Made by a program: the position numbers and the translations under genes. The notes beneath the pieces are model-generated. The model worked only from the letters and a program-made list of their open reading frames with translations, made no database searches and was not told the origin of the DNA. Positions 58,540-64,000 of a stretch of 64,000 bases of DNA are shown here, in pieces. Source of the DNA: JAOTYV01 sp041557595 (GTDB lineage Bacteria; Pseudomonadota; Alphaproteobacteria; UBA8366); the NCBI GenBank assembly GCA_041557595.1, contig JBFFGE010000001.1, forward strand, positions 1 through 64,000. Reading direction: 5' to 3'. The number at the start of each line of letters is the position of its first letter. The first letter of the stretch is position 1.

Positions 58540-60090
58540 TCAGTAGCTGGTCGGCCAGGCCCGCATCAGATGCTGGCCGACGCCGTTCGTCTTGCGCAGC
58601 CGGTAGACCTCAAGCATGCGGATCAGATAGTCGCGCGTCTCATCCGGGCGGATGACGTCCTGCACCGCATAGATCGACGCCATGTCCCAGACCTGCGAAT
58701 CCTGCTGGATCTGGGCCAGCGCCTCGTCGAAGCCGTCCTCGCCGGGGCCTACGCCATGGACGATCTTGGTCGCGAAACGCGGATCCATGAAACTCACCTC
58801 CGCGGTCGGCCAGGCCGCCACGTCGTCGGAATGCCGCCCGCCGCCCATCGCCACATAGGCGCGGCCATAGCTCTTGCGCAGGATCACCGACAGTTTCGGC
58901 ACGGTCACGAGGCAGGTCGCGTTCATGAAGTTCATGATCTTGCCGGGCGCGCGACGGCGTTCGGCCTCGGCGCCGATAACGAAACCGGGGGTATCGACCA
59001 GGGTGATGATCGGAATGTTGAAGGAGTCGCACAGCACGGTGAAGCTCACCGCCTTCTCGCAGGCATCCACGTCCATCGCGCCGCCCTTGTGCAGCGGATT
59101 ATTGGCGATGATGCCGACGCTTTGCCCGTTCAGGCGACACAGCGCGGTGACCACGGGCCGCCCGAACCGGGCCTTCATCTCGAACATGCTGTCCTTGTCG
59201 ACAATCGCCCTGATGATCTTGCGGACGTCATAGACCTGGTTGCGTTTCTCGGGCAGGTATCCGCCGATATTCTTCATGTCGGCGCCCGACCCCTTGGGCA
59301 CCGGATGCGCCGGCGGCGCTTCCATGTTGTGGCTCGGCAAATAACTCAGGAAGGTGCGGATCGCGGCCAGCGCTTCCTCGTCCGTATCGACGAACAGATC
59401 GACCATCCCGGTGGTTTCGGCGTGCAGCTTCCAGCCGCCGAGTTCCTCGAGGTCGATCTCCTCGCCGATCGCCATGGCGATCAGCCGCGGGCTCGACACC
59501 GCCATGGCGGAGCCCTTGCGCATCACCGTGAAGTCGGAACAACAGGACAGCCAGGCGGAGGAGCCGAAGGAAAATCCCAGCGCCGCCGAACACCAGGGCG
59601 TGTCGCGCATGCGCTGAAACTGGGTCACGTCGGTCCCCAGCAGGGCACCCATCCCCTTCGATCCCATGGCGTCCGGCAACCGCGCGCCCGTCGATTCGCC
59701 GATGAACACCACCGGCATGCCGCGTTCGGAGCCGGTGCGGCGCACATGCCCCACCTTCTTGCTGTTGGTGGCGCTGGTCGACGAGCCCTTGACCGTAAAA
59801 TCGTTGACCGACACCGCAACGTCGCGACCGTCGATCTTGCCGAATCCCGTCACCTTGCCATCGGTCGGCGTCTTGTCGCGGTCCTGCAGGTACACCCCCG
59901 ACGTACCCAGCAGACCGGTCTCGATGAACGAGCCCTTGTCGACCAGGCAGTCGACCCGCTCGCGCGCATTGAGGACGCCCTGTTCCTTGCGCTTCTTGAG
60001 CTTCTCGGGCCCGCCCATGCCGCGCGCATTGGCGCGGCGTTCCTCGAGGTTTTCCAGCAGGCTGTCGAGATTTGTCAGATCGTCGGTCAT
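58540..60090 (-). CDS. Acyl-CoA carboxylase carboxyltransferase (beta) subunit
   Basis: A 516-residue carboxyltransferase of the propionyl/methylcrotonyl-CoA carboxylase beta family. It has ARERVDCLVDKGSFIE, FIGESTGARLPDAMGSKGMG (N-terminal acyl-CoA half), IANNPLHKGGAMDVDACEKA and VDTPGFVIGAEAERR in the C-terminal half. It needs a biotin carboxylase/BCCP subunit, but none is in the window, so it either borrows one or works as a biotin-independent malonyl-type transferase. It lies between an enoyl-CoA hydratase and an acyl-CoA ligase on the same strand. Confidence 0.86.
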   Translation of the reverse strand: MTDDLTNLDSLLENLEERRANARGMGGPEKLKKRKEQGVLNARERVDCLVDKGSFIETGLLGTSGVYLQDRDKTPTDGKVTGFGKIDGRDVAVSVNDFTVKGSSTSATNSKKVGHVRRTGSERGMPVVFIGESTGARLPDAMGSKGMGALLGTDVTQFQRMRDTPWCSAALGFSFGSSAWLSCCSDFTVMRKGSAMAVSSPRLIAMAIGEEIDLEELGGWKLHAETTGMVDLFVDTDEEALAAIRTFLSYLPSHNMEAPPAHPVPKGSGADMKNIGGYLPEKRNQVYDVRKIIRAIVDKDSMFEMKARFGRPVVTALCRLNGQSVGIIANNPLHKGGAMDVDACEKAVSFTVLCDSFNIPIITLVDTPGFVIGAEAERRRAPGKIMNFMNATCLVTVPKLSVILRKSYGRAYVAMGGGRHSDDVAAWPTAEVSFMDPRFATKIVHGVGPGEDGFDEALAQIQQDSQVWDMASIYAVQDVIRPDETRDYLIRMLEVYRLRKTNGVGQHLMRAWPTSY

Positions 60091-60197
60091 ACAGGTGCTC
60101 TCCCGCGCAGATTGCGGCGCCGTGTCGTTAGGGTGGGGTGGAATCGACGGGGATCATACAGAGCGCCCTGCGCCAAGGCGATACCCCGCACGGATGG

Positions 60198-60986
60198 TTA
60201 CCGGCCTTGAAAATTTGGCTTCCGCTTCTCCATGAACGCGGTGCGGCCCTCGACATGATCCTCGCTCGCATTGCACATGTCGACGAGTTGCTCGCACAGT
60301 TTGAGATCGCGGTCCGCCGGATCCTTGAGCGCTTCGTTGACGCTGACCTTCGCCGCCCGCATGGTCATCGGCGCATTGCCGGCAATCATGAGCGCGTAGT
60401 CCCGCACATAGTCGTCCAGATCGGCGGCGGGCACCACCCGGTCGACCAATCCCATATCGCGGGCTTCCTCGGCGGAAAACTGGCGCGCGGTATAGAATAT
60501 TTCCTTCGCGAAGGACGGGCCGACCACGGAGACCAGCCGCCGAATGCCGTCATAGTCGTAGCCCAACCCGAGCCTGGCGGCCGGAACCGCAAAGCGCGAA
60601 TTGTCCGAGCAGATGCGGATGTCGCAGGTCAGCGCGGTGCCGACGCCGCCGCCGATGCAATAGCCGCGAATCTTGGCGATGGTCGGTTTCGGCGCGTTGA
60701 GCAGGTTGTCGCGCGCCTCCGACGTGCGGCGGTGATAGGTCTCCTCCGCCTCCGCATTGGCGCGCTCGTCCTCGAACTTGGAAATGTCGGCGCCAGACAC
60801 GAAGGCCTTGCCGCCCGCCCCGGTGACAATGACCGCCCGGATCGAGTCGTCCTTGGCGAAATCGATCATGATTTCCGCGGCGCGACCCCACATCTCGCTG
60901 GAGACCGCATTGTGCCGCGCCGGGTTGTTGAAAATCATCGTGCCGATCGGCCCGTCCCGTTCGGCCAGCATCGTGTCGGTGCTCAT
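60198..60986 (-). CDS. Enoyl-CoA hydratase family protein
   Basis: A 262-residue crotonase. Oxyanion-hole segments GKAFVSGADISKF and YCIGGGVGTALTCDIRI and the pocket block FAVPAARLGLGYDYDGIRRL are present; the tail GRTAFMEKRKPNFQGR is typical. It heads an operon with the carboxyltransferase and the CoA ligase, suggesting breakdown of an activated acid. GGGAGAG lies before the ATG. Confidence 0.85.
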   Translation of the reverse strand: MSTDTMLAERDGPIGTMIFNNPARHNAVSSEMWGRAAEIMIDFAKDDSIRAVIVTGAGGKAFVSGADISKFEDERANAEAEETYHRRTSEARDNLLNAPKPTIAKIRGYCIGGGVGTALTCDIRICSDNSRFAVPAARLGLGYDYDGIRRLVSVVGPSFAKEIFYTARQFSAEEARDMGLVDRVVPAADLDDYVRDYALMIAGNAPMTMRAAKVSVNEALKDPADRDLKLCEQLVDMCNASEDHVEGRTAFMEKRKPNFQGR

Positions 60987-61168
60987 CCGGCTCTCCCGCC
61001 CGTCATCGGGCCCCTGATCATGGTTTGGGCATCACTCATATCGGCCAAGCGCCGCCGCGTCCAGCCCGGGCGAACACGGGGCTGGCGCGCACCCCTTACG
61101 GTCATGCATGATGTCGGGGAGCGGATCACAACCATGACGTTCGTCTCCAGCGGCGGGAGTATCTCCGA

Positions 61169-62197
61169 ATGACCGAGACCGACATCTATCGCCAGCCCAT
61201 TACAGATTCCAGCGCATGGACGCGCGCGGAGATCGAGGCGGATGACGATTGGATTCATGTTTTGACCGAAGCTGAAATCGGCGATCTCGACCGCGCCTTG
61301 CAGGGTGTGCGCGGCCGGGCCGGGAAATTGGCGGACATTACCCGTTCGGACTTCCCGCTGCCGGTGTTGGGGCCGCGACTTGCCGAACTCGAAGGCGACG
61401 TGCGGACCGGGCGCGGTTTCGCACTGCTGCGCGGTATCCCGGTAGAGCGCTATGACGACGACGACCTGTTCCTCATGAAATGGGGAATCGGCACCCATTT
61501 GGGCCGCGCGATTTCGCAGAATGTCTACGGCGACATGTTGGGGCACGTCTTCGACCACGGCAATGAAGACCCGACGGCGACGCGAACGCGCGGTTATCAG
61601 ACGAGCGCGTCGTTGGATTTTCACGTCGACCGGGCCGACATGACCTCTCTGTTGTGCCTGCGCCAGGGACGCGCGGGCGGGCTGAGCCGGATCGTCAGCT
61701 CAATGTCGGTGCACAACGCGATCCTGGCCCGGCATCCTGAATTTTTGCCGCCGCTTTATGAAGGCCTGCCCTACATCGTTACCGAGGCCGCCGGCGAGAT
61801 GAAGACCTGGAACGGTCCGGTGTTCGACGTTACGGACGGCGTGTTGAGTTGCTCGTTCCGCCGCGGCACCATACAAAAAGCAATCGACTCGCCCAATGTA
61901 ACTCTGACGCCCTCGAAGGCAGCGGCGCTGGCCTGTATCGACGAGGTCATGAACGACCCATCGCTGGTGTTCGATATGGAACTGCAGCCGGGCGACATTC
62001 AATTCGTGAACAACTACACGGTGCTGCACGGCCGGACCGCGTTCGAAGACGATGCGGACAAGCGCAAGCGACGCCACGTGGTACGGCTCTGGCTGAAATT
62101 CTTCACGCCGCGCCCGGCCAGCGACTACATTCGCGACCAGTACAAGGGCATCGAGAAGCAGCTGGACCAGAACCCGGCCGGCTTCCGCACGCAATAG
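61169..62197 (+). CDS. TauD/TfdA-superfamily dioxygenase, copy 5 (divergent)
   Basis: A 342-residue nonheme-iron dioxygenase, longer and more divergent than the other four. Iron ligands are His and Asp in LDFHVDRADMTSLL and the distal His in TVLHGRTAFED; the 2-oxoglutarate Arg is probably in RRHVVRLWLKF. An N-terminal region of about 60 residues precedes the core. GGCGGGAG precedes the ATG. It is read away from the enoyl-CoA hydratase operon. Confidence 0.8.
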   Translation: MTETDIYRQPITDSSAWTRAEIEADDDWIHVLTEAEIGDLDRALQGVRGRAGKLADITRSDFPLPVLGPRLAELEGDVRTGRGFALLRGIPVERYDDDDLFLMKWGIGTHLGRAISQNVYGDMLGHVFDHGNEDPTATRTRGYQTSASLDFHVDRADMTSLLCLRQGRAGGLSRIVSSMSVHNAILARHPEFLPPLYEGLPYIVTEAAGEMKTWNGPVFDVTDGVLSCSFRRGTIQKAIDSPNVTLTPSKAAALACIDEVMNDPSLVFDMELQPGDIQFVNNYTVLHGRTAFEDDADKRKRRHVVRLWLKFFTPRPASDYIRDQYKGIEKQLDQNPAGFRTQ

Positions 62198-62352
62198 GGC
62201 GGCATGGGGTAAATGCCCGTCTTCCTATTTTTTTGATACCAACTAATTTGTCATGCTCAACGCCAACCACGGCAGCTAGCATCGCGGGTTCGCGGTCGCG
62301 GCAATCTGCCAAACCCTGACCCGGTTGCCGCATGCCCGGCCGCGTCTTACGC

Positions 62353-62414
62353 TAGAGCAGCGGGCGCCCAATTGGGCGCACATAAGCTGCTCTATCTTTA
62401 TAGAATCGATCAAC
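62353..62414 (+). repeat. RIME-like element, family B copy 3, truncated
   Basis: The first 62 bp of family B: TAGAGCAGCGGGCGCCCA, hairpin 1 (GCGCCCA with TGGGCGC, outer AGAGCAGC/GCTGCTCT), linker CTTTATAGAATCGATCAAC. It then breaks off; the second hairpin is missing and unrelated sequence leads into the next gene. A decayed or partly deleted copy. Confidence 0.8.
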
Positions 62415-62467
62415 CGGTCGCGGCGCAGGATTGCGCTTTAGCGATATACAAATCCGAGACATGGAAC

Positions 62468-64000
62468 ATGGCGAACAAGACGAAGTTGTTGCAGGAACCC
62501 ACGCTGGCCGGCGAAGGGATCGCGCGGGTTTTCGAACAGGCGGGGATCGATATGGTCTTCGGCATCCAGGGCGGCAATATGGGGCGCCTCTATGACGCGC
62601 TCTACGACCATCAGGAAACCGTGCGCTGCGTGCTGGTGCGGCACGAACAACTGGCGAGCGTCATGGCCGAGGTGTACGGGCGCCTCACCGGCAAGCCCGG
62701 CGTCTGCATCGGTCAGGGTATCTTCATGCTGGCGAACGGCTTCCTCGGGACGCTCGAGGCGCATTTCGGCAGCTCGCCGATGCTGTTCCTCACGGATTTT
62801 TCCGACGTGGCCCCCTTCTCGCAACACGCGCCCTATCAGAGCGGCCGCGGCGAGTACGGCTCGGCCGACACGCGCAACGCGCTTGCCGCCGTTACCAAAC
62901 AGACCCTCACCGCGCTGACGCCGACCGAGGCCGTGCACGCGGTCCAGCTCGGCATCAAGCATGCGCTCAGCGGCGAACGCGGACCCGTCGGGATCGTCTT
63001 CAACAGCAACGCCTTTCTCGGCGGCACCATCGATCCGGAGGCCCGCCCGTTCCTCTATCACACCTCGACCTACCTCCCGGCGAAACTGCCGGGCGACCCG
63101 GCGAGCGTCGCCACCGCGGCGCAGGCGCTCACGGCAGCCGAGCGGCCGGTGATCATCGCCGGCAACGGCGTTCGGATCAGCCAGGCGTACGGTGAGCTGG
63201 CCGCGCTCGCGCAACAGCTCGGCGCGCCGGTGGCGACGACCGCCTCCGGCAAGGGCGTCATCGCGGAAACCCATGAATGGGCGCTCGGCACCTGCGGCAA
63301 TTTCGGCCAGGCGACGGCGAACGCCTATATCGGCTCGGCCGACCTCGTGCTGGCCGTCGGCACGCGGCTCGGCCCGGCGGACACGACGAACGAGAACCCG
63401 GCGCTGATCGATCCGGCGCGCCAGACGATCATCCAGATCGACATCGAATCGAAGAACGCGAGCTGGACGTTCCCCTGCGACACGGTAGTGATCGGCGACG
63501 CGGCGCTCGTGCTGCAACAGATCGTCGAGACCATCCAGGCAAACGGGGCACCGGCGGCCGACAGTGTCGCCGCGCGCAAGGCCGCGCTCAACGAGACACG
63601 CGAGACGGAAGCGTTCTTCTCGGACCCGCATTACAGCTCCGACGCGATGCCGATCATGCCGCCGCGTCTTTTCAAGGAAATTCACGACGTCATCGCCGAC
63701 GACGCGCTGATCACCTGTGACGCGGGCGAGAACCGGCTGTTCATGACCCATTTCTTCCAAACCAAAGGTCCGGGCACCCTGCTCATGCCTGGCATCGGGG
63801 CGATGGGCTATGCAGTGCCCGCGGCGCTGGCCGGCAAGCTGGTCCATCCCGAGCGGCAGGTGATCGCCGTGACCGGCGACGGCGGCTTCAGCATGGCGAT
63901 GAACGGCATCATGACGGCGCGCGACGAGAACATTCCGATCGTGACCGTGGTCCTGAACAACAGCGCGCTCGGCTGGGTCAAGCACGGCCAGGGCAACCGC
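62468..64000 (+). CDS. Acetolactate synthase-like ThDP-dependent enzyme (partial, runs off the window)
   Basis: The first 511 residues of a ThDP enzyme; the frame is open to the last base. The catalytic Glu is in VRHEQLASVMAEVYGR, the middle domain has ERPVIIAGNGVRIS, and the ThDP/Mg motif GDGGFSMAMNGIMTARDENIPI runs to VVLNNSALG. The glycine-rich VFGIQGGNMGRLYDAL replaces the usual VFGxPG start. It belongs to the acetolactate synthase/benzoylformate decarboxylase superfamily, but I cannot assign it to Ilv, Gcl or Xsc. ATG at MANKTKLL has only a weak ribosome site. Confidence 0.83.
   Translation, partial: MANKTKLLQEPTLAGEGIARVFEQAGIDMVFGIQGGNMGRLYDALYDHQETVRCVLVRHEQLASVMAEVYGRLTGKPGVCIGQGIFMLANGFLGTLEAHFGSSPMLFLTDFSDVAPFSQHAPYQSGRGEYGSADTRNALAAVTKQTLTALTPTEAVHAVQLGIKHALSGERGPVGIVFNSNAFLGGTIDPEARPFLYHTSTYLPAKLPGDPASVATAAQALTAAERPVIIAGNGVRISQAYGELAALAQQLGAPVATTASGKGVIAETHEWALGTCGNFGQATANAYIGSADLVLAVGTRLGPADTTNENPALIDPARQTIIQIDIESKNASWTFPCDTVVIGDAALVLQQIVETIQANGAPAADSVAARKAALNETRETEAFFSDPHYSSDAMPIMPPRLFKEIHDVIADDALITCDAGENRLFMTHFFQTKGPGTLLMPGIGAMGYAVPAALAGKLVHPERQVIAVTGDGGFSMAMNGIMTARDENIPIVTVVLNNSALGWVKHGQGNR

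Noticed and set aside
62438..63985. Long open frame on the minus strand opposite the ThDP enzyme
   Set aside because: It is an Arg/His/Gly-rich shadow of a high-GC gene. The plus-strand frame carries complete ThDP-enzyme motifs and stays open to the window edge.
62468..64000. Sulfoacetaldehyde acetyltransferase (Xsc) to complete a sulfonate pathway
   Set aside because: The N-terminal and pocket motifs do not resemble Xsc as I recall it, and no phosphotransacetylase is nearby.

Overview
The window is high-GC, gene-dense DNA that fits an alphaproteobacterium, probably a free-living heterotroph of the Rhodospirillales type. The signs are a DUF1491 gene, a SAM-II riboswitch in front of metZ, RIME-like two-hairpin intergenic repeats, and a CIRCE-controlled groESL operon. 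I count 57 protein genes, the last cut by the window edge. I see no rRNA, tRNA, CRISPR array, transposase or integrase, and not one recognisable transcription-factor gene.

Layout. 1-2.9 kb: phosphonate importer phnD-phnC-phnE with a candidate Pho box. 2.9-7.7 kb: mmsA, then a polyamine cluster (speE paralog, speD, second speE, a DUF1491 gene) and a bactofilin. 7.9-18.2 kb: two hydroxyacid dehydrogenases of the 3-hydroxyisobutyrate family, trxB, a lactonase-like metallo-hydrolase, a gamma-glutamyltransferase, an enoyl-CoA hydratase/MmcQ/LACTB2-like operon, an MFS exporter and an SDR that lacks its catalytic residues. 18.4-26.8 kb: an SDR39U1-like epimerase of lower GC, small genes, an LLM flavoenzyme, an SGNH hydrolase and a tctCBA carboxylate transporter followed by a TauD/TfdA dioxygenase. 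27-33.3 kb: MDR dehydrogenase, second lactonase-like enzyme, pepN and a MerA-like flavoprotein. 33.3-38.6 kb: an operon of dioxygenase, acylating aldehyde dehydrogenase, ADP-forming CoA ligase (two subunits) and a hydroxypyruvate-isomerase-like protein, which looks like sulfoacetate-type SauS/SauCD chemistry. 38.8-43.6 kb: groESL and a cbs/cystathionine lyase pair. 43.7-50.5 kb: a third dioxygenase, two VOC proteins, rfbB, and a CoA-transferase with two tandem CitE-like lyases and a methyltransferase. 50.6-53.4 kb: a fourth dioxygenase and a myxobacterial-type retron reverse transcriptase with a structured leader. 53.2-62.2 kb: SAM-II-controlled metZ, a dialkylglycine-decarboxylase-like aminotransferase, an acyl-CoA ligase/carboxyltransferase/enoyl-CoA hydratase operon and a fifth dioxygenase. 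62.5-64 kb: a partial ThDP enzyme.

Taken together this is catabolic accessory DNA: importers for phosphonates and carboxylates, five Fe(II)/2-oxoglutarate dioxygenases, several CoA-activating enzymes and CoA-ester lyases, and sulfur amino acid synthesis. Visible control is mostly in cis: CIRCE, SAM-II, Pho box.

The most unusual parts are the retron-like locus (reverse transcriptase with an exact 21-bp duplication at its active site, plus an upstream region rich in hairpins), two families of 105-bp RIME-like elements whose ends repeatedly supply the stop codons of flanking genes, and a SAM-II riboswitch whose pseudoknot strand can also pair with a downstream terminator stem.
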